A stretch of DNA of 64,000 bases, from the NCBI GenBank assembly GCA_000697335.1, contig JNEM01016507.1:46286-110285 (forward strand), given 5' to 3'. Source of the stretch: Conidiobolus incongruus B7586 (Eukaryota > Entomophthoromycota > Entomophthoromycetes > Entomophthorales > Conidiobolaceae). A program made the translations under genes and the position numbers. The first letter of the stretch is position 1. Every line of letters starts with the position of its first letter. Positions 37,346 to 50,075 of this stretch are shown here, one piece after another. Under the pieces are notes generated by a model. It was not told where the DNA came from. It saw nothing but the letters and a program-made list of their open reading frames with translations, and searched no databases.

Positions 37346-40300
37346 AGGTTTTTTTAAAAGCATGTTATTATCTGAAAATAATCATATCTGAATTTTTAAT
37401 TTATACTAACCTCTAATAATATATTGAATCTTTGGAACTAACTAACAATTCTTAATATATGTAGTAATAGCATAATATTTAATATATAATTTTGTTTAAG
37501 AATATTTTGCTTTTTTAATTCAATTAATTCTAAATCCAGTTAGATTCCTAAAACTGAATATATTAAGATTTCCTTACCATATATAATATAAATTTACATC
37601 TATCAAGCTTTATAAAAATAAAAATATTTGGATAATTGAAATATATAATATATTTTACACCATATTAGGAAAGAATTCCAATATCTCAATTTATCTATTA
37701 ATAACTAATAAACTAAAAATTAAAAGTATTATTTTTAAATTATAAATATTATTATACTCTACTAAACTACATACAGTATGATATTTAAAAAATTGATAGT
37801 TATTATTTTATTTCCTCAATAATCGAGATTGCTTTGGTTTATTTCATCCAACTTAAAATAATAAATTAGTTGATAAATATATAAAAGTAGTGTTACACAT
37901 TTTAATATTATTTAAAGAATTTTCATTAACGCTTATTTTTTGAGCTAATTTTATAATTATTGCACTTGAAAGCATTCATTGTGCATAGGGTTTGAAGTTT
38001 CACAGATTTTGTAAATCAGTTTGCATAATCACTTTTACAATTTGCTATGGCTAACAAACAATTCCCAGATTTATCCATAATCATCGGAATATTACTGGTA
38101 GTTTGAATATTATATAATTATTAAAAATTTTCAATTAACAATAATTTTTTTTCACTAATTGGATTTTTTTAAAGCTCAGATATTGAATTGATAATTTACC
38201 AATAGTTTTTCGTAATAATAATTCGTATCAAATCTTTCCAAAGATTGTTTTTTTAAATGAGTTAAATGATACAAAATTGAGTTGAAATTTATTTAATCAC
38301 ATAGAAAAATTTCATACAATTGAATAATTAAGTTATTCAATATTAGCAAAGACTAGAATTGAAGAAATATCAAACATATATTACTCTAACAATAATAATA
38401 TTAATAATAATTTGCCTTCTTTAATTGAATACTTTATAATTGAAACAGATGATTTTCAGATTTAAATGTATTTAGATTCAAAATTTAAAAATGAAAAAAA
38501 ATATATTTGATAATTATTATATTCAAATTATTTTGAAATCTAAAGTCAAATCCTTTAAAATTAATAATTTCAATAATATATTAATCTTAAAAAACTTTGA
38601 TTAATATTATTTATTAATTTAATCCCTTTTCATATAAATATTATATCACACGTATAAAAATATATTGTATTTTAATATTTGGCCATTTGATTTAAAAAAT
38701 ATTCCTTCCAAATTTCCAAACTTTTAGAAACAGGGTAAGTGTAAATATTTTCAGTCATAAAATGTAAACTTAATTCTGATATTTAAATTAGAATTCATTG
38801 AAAAATGTATTTAAAGTGATAATAATATATTTTTCTAATTAATTAGCAAAACATAGATATTGAATTATACCAAATTAATCACAATTAAATTAAATGGTAA
38901 TAAAAAAAATTAATTTAGCATTTATATTGAATATTACGATATATGGTAAATATTTCGGTTTCAATATATTATATGATCCCCTAAAATGTCATATTACATT
39001 ATAAATTATTCCTCATGCTTTTGTATCAAATGACGTATTATATTTAGTCCGTTAAATGATTATATTTATGAATTTTTCTACATAATGTTTCATATTTAAT
39101 TATTAATTACATTGAATAGTTCTTGATATTCCTGTAGGTTGATATGTATAAACAACCACATATTTGGCTAATCTGTACGAAATATATGAAATTTAAATGA
39201 ATTGTTAAATTCAAATTTACTTTGTTAATATTTATTTCATGAGTCTTATCCTATATTTAGGTATATAATAGTTAAAAAATATGTTTCATTGTTGTTTAGG
39301 CAAATGAATAAATAACCAATAAGTAAATATACAAGTTTTTTTTGAATAATCTGATTGTACTAATTCAATATTTAAATTTGGCTTTGTTGTCAAATACAGT
39401 CTTATTTTTACTATTACAGTAAATATAAACTACCGAAATTCCCTTAAATTAGAGATTTTCACTATAATTATATATAATTCAACATATTGAAAATGGATGG
39501 TATCATTTGATAATTGTTGATATCTCAAAATATATATGAAGGGTCATATTAAAAGTTCTCAGCGCTAGAAATTGCTTAATAAGGTACTTGACAAACTATT
39601 AGTCTCATTTAATCGGATAAATTTTGATTGGGAAAGAATATATATTCTGATTGAAAAAATATTTCCACTTGCCAACCTTAATAAAAGTTATTTTATCTTT
39701 AAGGGAAATATAGAATATCCGTCATTTGTTTATAATAATTAATTACTTGAAAATATTTAATTAGGAAATTATATTTTCAATTTAGAAATTATTAAAATTA
39801 ATATGAGTTTGGTTAAACATGTCAATAATAATACTATTTCATTGATGTTAAAAATTCGTAAACTTGATATCAAGTTCTATTCTTAATTTCTCTATTATAT
39901 ATATTATTTAAACATTCAAACTTGTATATAATACATATCCTATTATTATTTCATTTTACCAAAGAACATATTTTTCCCGAATCTTAAATTAATTCTTTGT
40001 TAATATAATGATAATAGTTTATCGGCTTATAATTTCAAATCATTTTAACTAGTCAACTATTTTTTTCTTGAATAATGGAATTTTATAAGTGATCAGGTGA
40101 ATTTATGTGTAAATGATATTAAAAAAATTAATATCCAATAAAATTTCTAATAAATATGTGCTTGTAATGATTATTATTATAAGCTTATTGAAAAGCGAGA
40201 TTCACAGGATATATTTTATTAAAAAATACAATGGTTTTTTATCAATTGATTAGTGCTTAATATATATCATTTAATTATCCATATTTTTGAATATCATTAA

Positions 40301-41016
40301 TTTCTTAAAATACAAAATTAAATAGAAATATATTTAATTCTTTGATAAAATAAAAAATATATAACCTAATATGAATCTTTTATTACATTAGTATATTTAC
40401 TGTAATTGTAATATATAATTTTCAATCCATTAATAACGAAACTTTTCAAAATATGTATTTGATTAAAGGAACATTAATAATCTCAAAATATTGTCAAATT
40501 TGATATTACTAATTAATCTAAATTTACTAATATTGTTAGTCAAAAATGATTTGAACTTCATTACACCTGTATTATATAGATATTGTAGTATTTTTATAGA
40601 TGCATTATATCCAGAATTCTTAATAAAATTTAATTTTTATAAATAAGATTTTTTTTAAATATTAAAAATTGAATAATTTGGAAATATTCATTTTATAGTG
40701 ATTAAACCTCGTTATTATTGAAAATTAGAATGTAAATAAGTCGAAAAATCAAATATATTCCACAACATTATATTAATTATTTTATGAGTTTTCCACCTCT
40801 AAGATCACTATATATCTTTTATCACTCTGTTCTATCAAGGTTGATATTCATTTCTTGAACTTGATTATGTTTTAATGAAATCAATTTAATTTTTTTTCGC
40901 TTGCCAAAATAATAAACCAAAAGAAAATAAAATAATTCTAATTTAGTGAAAATAACTTACTTGGATTCAAATATTATATTATCAATTGTTGTGATTTATA
41001 TTTTTACAATAAAAAT
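37346..41016. other. AT-rich intergenic DNA
   Basis: No supported gene or repeat over about 3.7 kb. Confidence 0.5.
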
Positions 41017-41317
41017 AGTTGTTAGAAAAGTACTCGTAATACAATTTAGTAAATTATTTATTAATTCTGTGTGTCTTAAAGCTTACTTACTGTTGAGATG
41101 TCATAGGAGAATACCCAGCAAAATTAAAATCCTTTCTATCTTTACCACTTCTGGGTATAAATAATCCATTCAATGAGTGACATAGGTTTTGGATAAATTC
41201 TAATAAAAGGAGCTAAAAAACATCATTTGATTTTGGACCAACAGATCCACTATAAATGGGAGGTAATGTGGACTTAAATATTGAATTGAGACTGACAGGT
41301 GTTTTTGAAATACAACA
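41017..41317 (-). repeat. Interspersed repeat X, copy 3 (inverted)
   Basis: The reverse complement matches the copies at 7259-7524 and 12833-13172. It runs from TGTATTTCAAAAACACCTGT through AAAACCTATGTCACTCA to TACTTTTCTAAC. It keeps more C and G than copy 1. A plus-strand open frame over its end (40946-41164) is not conserved in the other copies and is not taken as a gene. Confidence 0.8.
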
Positions 41318-44300
41318 AGATATTAAATTAATATATTATAATTATATTTGGAATATTTAATAAAAAATCACAATTATATCATATCATACATTAGCAATAA
41401 AAATTATATTATATGGTTTCATAATAATTTAAGAATATGTATTAAGATGTTTTTGAAATACTGATGCTTATAATAAATTATAATATATTAGATATTATGA
41501 ATATTGATTAATAACAAAAAACCTTGAATTTATGTAAAAAATTAAATGATAACAAAATTAATAAAAATTGTATTTTAAAGGCTATAGAATAATAATTTTG
41601 AATAATATAACTCTCGTCTTTAAAATTAAAATAATATCAAATTCTTTTATATTAAGGTTACATATATCAAAATCATTATTTATAGTATAATTCCCATTGA
41701 TAGGGTTTTGGCAATAAATGCATTAATCTTTATATTGGTTTAAATTATTTTGAAATTATTTATTGACTAATAAGTGATCAAATAATAATACTTACTAAAA
41801 ATTATGATATTTTCAGCATTATATTACTCAATTTATTTATATTATTTTTAAGGATATAATGAAATTTAAGTAACTTATATTAAAGAAATATTTAAAATTT
41901 AAAATAATTAGATATTTAATTTTTTAAGCATTAAATTGTTCAATTGATATTAAAATATATTGAATCAATGATATCATGATTAGTTTATTATATTATCAAA
42001 TCAATATTCTATTGTTAAAACCAATTAAATACTGTATATAATGACTAGTTTTATTGAGTTATATTTACAAAATTCAAAATTATAATGAAATTTTATTGAG
42101 AATCCCTGTTTAATGGAGAATATTAAATTTAGAATTTGTTAGAATAAATAAAAATAAACATTACCATAATGACTTTTTAAAAAACCAAGGTATGGATTTA
42201 ACTCAATTTATATACAAATTCATGTTAATAATAAATTGTCACAACATCCAATGCCACGATATTTCTCTAATGTCTGATAAGTAATTATATATTGTTACGT
42301 GAAAAAAACTGATTTGAAATTAAAAATATTTTTAATTCAAAACTTCGTTTGTTTAAATGACAGAAACAAAGTATAGGGATAATCATTTTAATATCTATGA
42401 AAGAAATATTAAATTAATAATATATTAATTTGGAGAATATAATCGGCTAGTATATAAACTTTTGTAGTTATATTATGCTAATTAAAATTAGAAACTAAAT
42501 AATAATTAATAATTTCAATAATTCTATATAACCTATAATTCAAATAAAAATTAATAAAATTCGATTCAATTTTAAATTATATTATAATTTCATTATCGGA
42601 AATTCCTCAACTTTATAAATAACTCATAATTTACGAAATCTTTCAATATTCAATTATTGGATAACTTGGTCCTTTAAAAGTTGATTTAAATACTGGATTT
42701 ATAATACTAATATGATAATTTTTCAATATATCTCACATATTTTGATTTATATTAAAATAAATGTGATTTAATAATTTAATTCAAATAAGTAAAACCTTAA
42801 TAAACATTCATAATACATATAGTAATATCAACCTGATTTCTAATAACTTACCTCATTATATTAATTTACAATTTAAATATTTTCCCAATAATTTATTATT
42901 ATCTTTATCTTAATTATCTATTGAGAACCGAAGACTAATAATAATAATATAATTAAAAAAGGTCATATTATAGAATATTTAGTTTAAGCCCTTTTTCATA
43001 TCATTCAAAAATAAATAATTAAAAAAACTTTATTCCGTACAGAACATTTTCTTATTTCTACAGGATTATAATTTAACATTTTGATCAGTATCAGGATATC
43101 TTTTTAATTAAAAAATTCACATCAATAATCATCAAACCCCAAATTATGATTGGTTGTTCCAAATTTGGCAATTTCCCGCGGCATGATATGATAAATCACA
43201 TACTAGTTAATAGCCTGATGATAATTTTTAATAATGGGTGAATAGATAGAATGTTTATTTTAAATTGTTGGGTCAGGTATTAACTAAGATCTAGAAATCT
43301 TATAACAAATTAGGCAATTTCTCACGGTGACTTATATCAAATATAATGTAATCTGGATTTGAAAAAAAAATTAAATGATAAGATGTGGCTACAATTTATT
43401 TAGGTTGATATTAATGTTAAACAAAACTAAAATATTATTCTTTAAAATTTCTTTCGTGAAGATAATAATTCTATCATTTAAACAAATGAACTACAATTAC
43501 AATTTGTGTTGTTTGATGAGTAATGGTCAAATAATTTGGTAAAATTGACGTATTTAGTTCCTTGGTTTAATAGTTCAAAATAATATTAAATAATAACCTG
43601 TTTTAACAGTTATAATTTTCAATTTTCATTTATTAAAAAATTGGAAATCTGTGAATAAACACTTTGTAAATTTTCTTCCCTTATTTTGTTTTAAATTTAA
43701 TTACAATATATTATAGACGTGTTTATTAAAAGTTTAAAACTTTAACAATTAAATACATATTACAAAGTTATAGAAGGAAATATCATTTTTGTAATTGCTT
43801 GTTCCAAATATTAATTAACGCTCTCACTCCAAAAATATCTATTTATGTCACTTCTTATATTAAAATCATGCTTTATCAAGACTTAAAATTAAAGAGAAAA
43901 TAGAATTAAATTTTATTCAGATATAAATTGAAGTTTCTCAAATAATTAAAAGAACGATATTTTGATTAGCCATATTTTCAATATAAACAGGTTCTAAAGA
44001 GTATGTTTTGTTTTTATACAGCAAATAAATATAATTTTAATACTTTAAAACACCTAAATATGGAATATGTAGTTAAATTAGATTAATATATATTATTAAG
44101 CTGGTTTTACGGTAAAAGTCGTAAATTAATTTAATTAAAAGATATATAAAAGATGACAGTTATAAATTCATTTTAAAATATAAATCCAGTCTAACAGTAC
44201 TATAAATAATTTAATATTGATCTACTTCTTTACAATATTTGAATACTGCACTGTTGCGGAAGATATTGGTTAAAAAAAGCCTTTGTTACGATGTTCTAAA

Positions 44301-45105
44301 TTTCAAAAAATATATAAATTCAATTCAGAGTATATAAATACCTTTTATTCCATATACAAATATTTATACGTTTAAGCTTAATTATTAATTTTTTTTTTCA
44401 TATTGTTTTAATCAAGTAAGAGATAAACTAATTTAACAATGAAATACACTTAAAAAATACAACATAAATAGATAAAGGACATCAATAGTTCATATTATAT
44501 TTTCAATATAATAATTCCATTATAGAAAAATTATGGAAATTAATCTAATAATCCTTGAGTATTTTTAACCTAATTCTAAGGAATAAAATGATGATCACTT
44601 TTGCTAGAATTAGATTATTAAATCATTGAACCTTAATATAAATCAAAAAAAGATTTATATAATAGTCCAAATACTTGAATATTTAATTTGAATATTTTGA
44701 TCAAGGGGATCTTATACAAGATATAAATATTACCATATTTTGGAGTATTAATATTGATGAAGATTCTATTGTGAGATTATTCCATAAATATGGTCAATAT
44801 TTCACTATTTTATTTTAGCTTCATCGAGAATTGGGTATCAAACTTGATATCAACGATCATAAGTGTTATTAATTAATAAAGTTCTCAAGGACTAAAAATT
44901 TAATACTAACTAAAATTAATTTTAAAAATATCAGAAATTTTTATACCTGTTTATCAAAATGATTAAATTAGAAAAAATATATATTATATAAAATTAATAT
45001 TTATTCATAATAACACAGATTTTTAAAATTAATCATTTTAAGTTGTGTATATAAATAGTTTCGATTTTAACAGAGATTGATATCCAGTATCTTAAAACCC
45101 AGTAA
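41318..45105. other. AT-rich intergenic DNA
   Basis: No supported gene. Two related 22-base words lie at 43161-43182 and 43307-43328 (AAATT-GGCAATTTC-C-CGG). Confidence 0.5.
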
Positions 45106-45852
45106 TTATTGCAAAATAGGACTAAATCCTAGAACTGGGGAGGAGCTATAATGAGTTTCGATGAAGCTCCAACTTGGGTAGTGAAATAAGGGTTCTAAAA
45201 ACATCTGATTGTATCCCAAATGAGGGAATATGGGATATTCAGTCATTAATTTAGGTGACGTCGTTTGAGTTTGAATACTTTGGGGATTTACATACATTTC
45301 CCAATTCCTGAAATATGATTCATATGTGGATTCAGAACTTGGAGTAATTTGAGGGAATTCAGCAGTACATAATGGTATTTGAGGAGTACTATTTATCCCA
45401 ACATTCATCGGACTGGATGAGTAATGTGATTGGTTGAACCAATTATAGTCAAATTGATCCATTGAAACCAGAGGTTGGCTTGATAATTCATATGAATTAT
45501 CACAAATTTGTGAGTCAAGATTTGATTCAGGCGCACTGTCATTGGCTAGAGGTGGTGTAGGTTCCTTAAGTTTGGTTTTTGTAATTGATTCGTAATATTC
45601 AATAGCAGCATCTACTCTAGACTTGGGACCCCTTTTCTTTGGAACACTCAAATACGTACAAGTAATCCCCTTTTTCTTACAGTGATTGCACTGGATAGTA
45701 TTTCTGTCACATTTAATACGATGCTTTTTGCACCTATCACAAGGTTTAGGAGTATCATTGTTTGGTGAAAGAGCCTGTGGTCTGAATAATCTGGCCATCT
45801 CATAAGGAAGATTGGAGTTATGTAATTGTATGCTCAAATTGGCTTTAGGCAT
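45106..45852 (-). CDS. Zn2Cys6 zinc-cluster DNA-binding protein (subgroup 1, longest member)
   Basis: Intronless, 248 residues from the ATG at 45852 (MPKANLS). The frame stays open up to an ATG at 46020, but the TATA-like box at 45938-45945 would then lie inside the coding region, and the 23-kb relative also begins MPK, so the inner start is preferred. Cysteines 38, 41, 48, 55, 58 and 65 form the binuclear cluster, followed by KKRGPKSRVDAAIEYYES. The tail has DSQICDNS, QFDYNWFNQSHYSSSPM and NSTPQIPLC segments shared with the 23-kb protein. About 55 more residues (to PSWSFIETHYSSSPVLGF) are missing from that protein, so the 23-kb gene may be shortened. No fungal_trans domain is present. A transcription role is inferred. 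Confidence 0.88.
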   Translation of the reverse strand: MPKANLSIQLHNSNLPYEMARLFRPQALSPNNDTPKPCDRCKKHRIKCDRNTIQCNHCKKKGITCTYLSVPKKRGPKSRVDAAIEYYESITKTKLKEPTPPLANDSAPESNLDSQICDNSYELSSQPLVSMDQFDYNWFNQSHYSSSPMNVGINSTPQIPLCTAEFPQITPSSESTYESYFRNWEMYVNPQSIQTQTTSPKLMTEYPIFPHLGYNQMFLEPLFHYPSWSFIETHYSSSPVLGFSPILQ

Positions 45853-45937
45853 GATGTGAATACGCAAATAAACTAAATACGTAAGAATGATTGAAAGTGT
45901 GAAGGATGTGATATCAATTTGTGGTACAACATTGGAG

Positions 45938-45945
45938 TTTATATA
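45938..45945 (-). promoter_or_regulatory. TATA-like box of the 45-kb zinc-cluster gene
   Basis: TATATAAA on the minus strand lies 86 bases before the chosen ATG at 45852. A CCAAT lies about 60 bases further upstream (ATTGG on the plus strand near 46002). Confidence 0.55.
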
Positions 45946-48272
45946 CCCAATTTCCAAATTCCCAAAGTATCCACACTTTAGAATACGCTTGAGAGAAATT
46001 GTCCGATTGGACCAAAACATAACCTGTTAAGGTTTTCCTAACCGACAGTTCAAGGAATTTATAAATCAAATATCAACTTGTTTCAATTATCAAGTCCAAT
46101 AGTAATATCAATTATTATTATGAGAAAATATATTGAATTTTAATTAACAATAATGATAAGAATCGAATTTTTACTATTTTCAAAATAGTAATTATTTCAA
46201 TATGTTGTAAAATTTATATTTATTTTATTTTAAATTTGTATTATTTAATTGTATTATATATGTTATTAATAATATTAATTATCGTGATTTCTACTTATTA
46301 CACGATATCTGGATGTTCGAATAATAAAATATATTTAAATTAATCATTTCCACTGAATTCTATATAATATCTTTTTAGGGTATTTGTTACTGAAAAATAA
46401 CTGTTTTTATAAATTATGTTATTTTTGTAAAATAATATATCTCAATTATATTAAATCATAATAAAATATGAAATAATCATTTTAGATTACAAACCTTTGC
46501 AAAAGTATATATATTGAAAGGATATTAAACTTGCGCAGATCCTTTCAGCTGACTAAACTTCGGTGATTGGCAAATTTTCGCAATCTGCCTTTTCGCTGTA
46601 ATAATGTGGTATAGTCTTGAATAAAAATAGATCAAATTACACAAAGCTAAAGAGACTACTCTGAAAAAATCCATAGCTTACTAATTATTGAATTATCGTG
46701 CTACCTTTGGATAGTTTATTTTCAGTATATAAAGGCTTAATGGATGGGAAATTCGATATACTTTTGAAAACGTATCCATTCTTTGCAAGATAGTTGACAG
46801 GGTAATAGTTACTAATTCAATCAAATTTAAATTGGTGTAAAGCAATAGTTTTAATGTTTTCTTTGAATTTTATTTTTTCTTAACACTGCCAAATAAAGGA
46901 AAACAATTTAAGATTAAATCGTTAATCGATCATTTTATTTAAATTAATTTTTTTGACAGTTAGATTGTTCTAAAAAATTATTTATTAGTTTTATATTAAT
47001 TGATCATATTGATGATAATCAATTAAAAATCATAACATATTTTCTCATTTTCATATTTCAATTTATTATAATTTAAATCGATCAAAAATATTATGTTAAT
47101 TATTAATCAAACAGCAGTATATTAAACAAAAAGTTTATAATGATGTATTAATTTATTTCATTAATCTTATTATTGTGAACAATATCAATATACTGAACGG
47201 AATATTCAAGCTTCAAAATACGTTTGAATAAAGATCAAATATCACAGAAATAAACCAATATAATAATATGAATAAATCCACATGGGAAACAAGTTATTCA
47301 TTATATCAATTAATTTATCAACAAAAATTGGTTATTTTCTACAAATTTTGGAGTAATTGAAAAAAAATTTTGGGATTCGCTGACAATCAATTTAACCCTT
47401 TGAAAATATAATTTTACAATCTTAAAATCCTTTACCAAATTGAGTTTAATATTTCAATAAATATTCAGACCTGCCTTTTACGTCAGGATTTTAGATTAAT
47501 TTAAAAATTTTAGGAATAAATCACAATACATACATTTTATTCATAAAATGTATGTATTTTGATCTGAATCACATATCTAGGAATAGATATGAACGTAAGA
47601 AAATATATTTATTAGCTTTGTTGTATTCTGTCGAATTTAATGTTATCAAATTTATCTTTGCAAATAATTAAAGTGATACAAATGTTTTTTATAACAATTC
47701 CGATTATTTATAAATTATAAAGGAGCTAGCTAATTCAACTAAAAAACAAACTAATTTTAAACCTTATAATTCTTTCTAAAATGGAGTTTTAGAATCACGT
47801 TGGAAAGTTTATAATAGAGCTTGATGAAATAATCAACTTAACAAATTGATTTTTTGACCTGAATAAAAAAATTTAATTTTGAATTTATTTCACATGAGAA
47901 AAATGATCTCATCTTGCAAGATAAATTGATTTTTGCAGAGATTAAAATATAGTCAATTTTTCTCAAGTGACATCATTTCAATATGACGACTTACTCGGTT
48001 ATTGATTTTTCTATATTTACAAACAATTCAAAGTTTGAGATATTGATTGATAATAATTGAATCCCTTTGATTCGTTATTTAATTTTACCTTAATATTCTA
48101 ATTATATAATTTATCAGGTTTAATGAATAAAATCGGCTTGTTAAATTACTCAGATTATAATTTAGGTAATATGATGTATTTTTACAATGGGTATAACTAG
48201 TTATTTTGATAATTTTTGTATTTATAATCTAGGGATTGATAAATTTAGTAATTGAAATTAGATAAAACATGT
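45946..48272. other. Upstream region of the 45-kb gene and AT-rich intergenic DNA
   Basis: About 46530-46610 has somewhat higher GC and may be regulatory (it contains GATTGGCAAATTTTCGCAAT). No gene is seen. Confidence 0.45.
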
Positions 48273-48505
48273 TCAGATGGGAATTGGTATAACCAAATAA
48301 GTCAATTAAACGCGGTGGATATTGTGGAGTGAAATATGAATATCAGAAAATCAATGATATATAGCCAATTTATAATTAGAAATATATTTTGAGTTGGAAA
48401 TTAATATTATCCCAATTAGTCAATTAAATGCGATGAAAAGTGTAGAATAAAATATGAATAAAAAAATCCAGAATATATGACCAATTTCAATTGTTGAAAA
48501 ATAAT
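48273..48505 (+). repeat. Tandem duplication, two units of about 118 bases
   Basis: Unit 1 (about 48273-48385) and unit 2 (about 48391-48505) align at a period of 118 bases. Shared words include GTCAATTAAA, AAATATGAATA, and ATATATxxCCAATTT near the ends. Identity is moderate, so the duplication is not recent. Confidence 0.65.
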
Positions 48506-49549
48506 TGAAACACTCGCTCTCCTTAGGTTTCATTTTATTCCAATATATGAAATAATATACTATTTAAAAAAGTTTATATTTGGTTGCCCAATTTTCAACA
48601 TCACTTCTATTAAAATCATTGAAACTAGTAAATCAAAAAATTTATTTGAAATAGTTAAGCTACTTGAGAAACTTTTATCGGTTATTACTCTATATAGTAC
48701 ACATATACGGTTTTATATCGTTTAGATTATAATTAATCAAAGACTATAAGCCATATCCAGAATTCTGAATATAATAATCATAGAAAATATTGTGGATATC
48801 TATTGATTAGTGATTATTAGTAGAAATAGATTATCCATTATGAACCAATATCGTGGCTTTTATTTGTATGAGAAATAGAAGAATAAAGCAGTAGTACGCG
48901 ATAACGAGTTTCAAAAATATTTTTCTGCACTTTAAAATATATGTTAAATCATAATAAAAATTTGGGGAATATCGTGGCAATGGATGATGTGACAATCCTT
49001 TAATTTTGAATTGATATAATATAAACACTAGGAGGATTGTGATGTTTTTATTCTAGAAATTTTTGTCTGGTTATTAAATATATGGGTAACTTCATTTTGG
49101 GTATTAAATTGATTAAAAAATCAGTTGATACTGAGATAAAATAGCTGATTATTTACTCTAAATATCAAAAGATAATGTAATGTACATTTTATTAGTTCTA
49201 ATATTATAATAGATTTGTCCGTATAATTTTTAGGACAAAATGAATCAAGATTATAATATTAACCTATTGAGAGATTAAATTTAGTTTTATTAATAATATT
49301 ATTGATATAGTTTATTTCAATATTTATTCTAATTTGGTTATATAACATTAAATAAATATAAATGTAAATTCGGAATTTCCACAACATCAAATGATTTCAA
49401 TGAGTTTTAATCATATTTTATATTATATAAATCTAAATTAATATTAAAGTATATTGCTTGAAAATAATATTTAATATAAATAAACTTCCTAAATAAGTAA
49501 AACTCCGTTTAATTTCTAAATATTAATATCCTAATTCTTAATTTATTGG
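48506..49549. other. AT-rich intergenic DNA
   Basis: No supported gene. The short minus-strand open frame at 48831-49028 has no start context or recognisable motif. Confidence 0.45.
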
Positions 49550-50075
49550 CAAGATTGTCGACTTGGCAACCTACTGGATCACACCAGACTGATCAGAACC
49601 ACTCATCAAGATCTGGTGACGGGGCGGATTGAAAACCATCCCCTTCATAGGGCTCACACTGTGGGTCTCATGATGATAAGTACACCAGTGGACCCATAGA
49701 TAACGATAAAAGCATAAGCTATCGCCAAAAAATGAAAAAAAAATTTAATTAGAACCTCGGCCAAGGCTGGATTCCTCAGCATTGGCTCAACCATAAAAAT
49801 ATCAATAAATCATTATTGAGAATTAATTTATTCACAGTTAGTTTCTCAGTTTTAATTATCTAGGTTAGATAAAATGAATTTGGAACAACTTATCACCGTT
49901 GATCCCTATGTGGTGAGGTATTTTTCAAAATTGCGCAGCATGATCGTTACTCAGAGTGCCATGAATGCGCTTCGGCTTGTCCGACTTGCTTGATCTTGCT
50001 TTCCGCTTCCAGAGTCAGTGGGCTGACCAATTTGACCTTAATCAGCATTGCAGGGGGCGTGACAGTGATTATAAT
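49550..50075 (+). mobile_element. GC-rich island, possible retroelement fossil
   Basis: The most GC-rich block in the window, with sharp edges and an AT-rich middle (about 49790-49860). Its right edge has a G-run (GCAGGGGGCG) followed by TGACAG. That is the arrangement of a polypurine tract next to the start of a long terminal repeat, but no second repeat was found. No frame gives a recognisable domain. If it is a retroelement it is broken and only a small piece remains; its family is not known. Confidence 0.3.

Noticed and set aside
40946-41164. Plus-strand open frame of 72 codons
   Set aside because: Runs across the edge of repeat X and is not kept open in the other two copies.
48831-49028. 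Minus-strand open frame of 65 codons
   Set aside because: No recognisable motif, no promoter, and AT-driven codon use.
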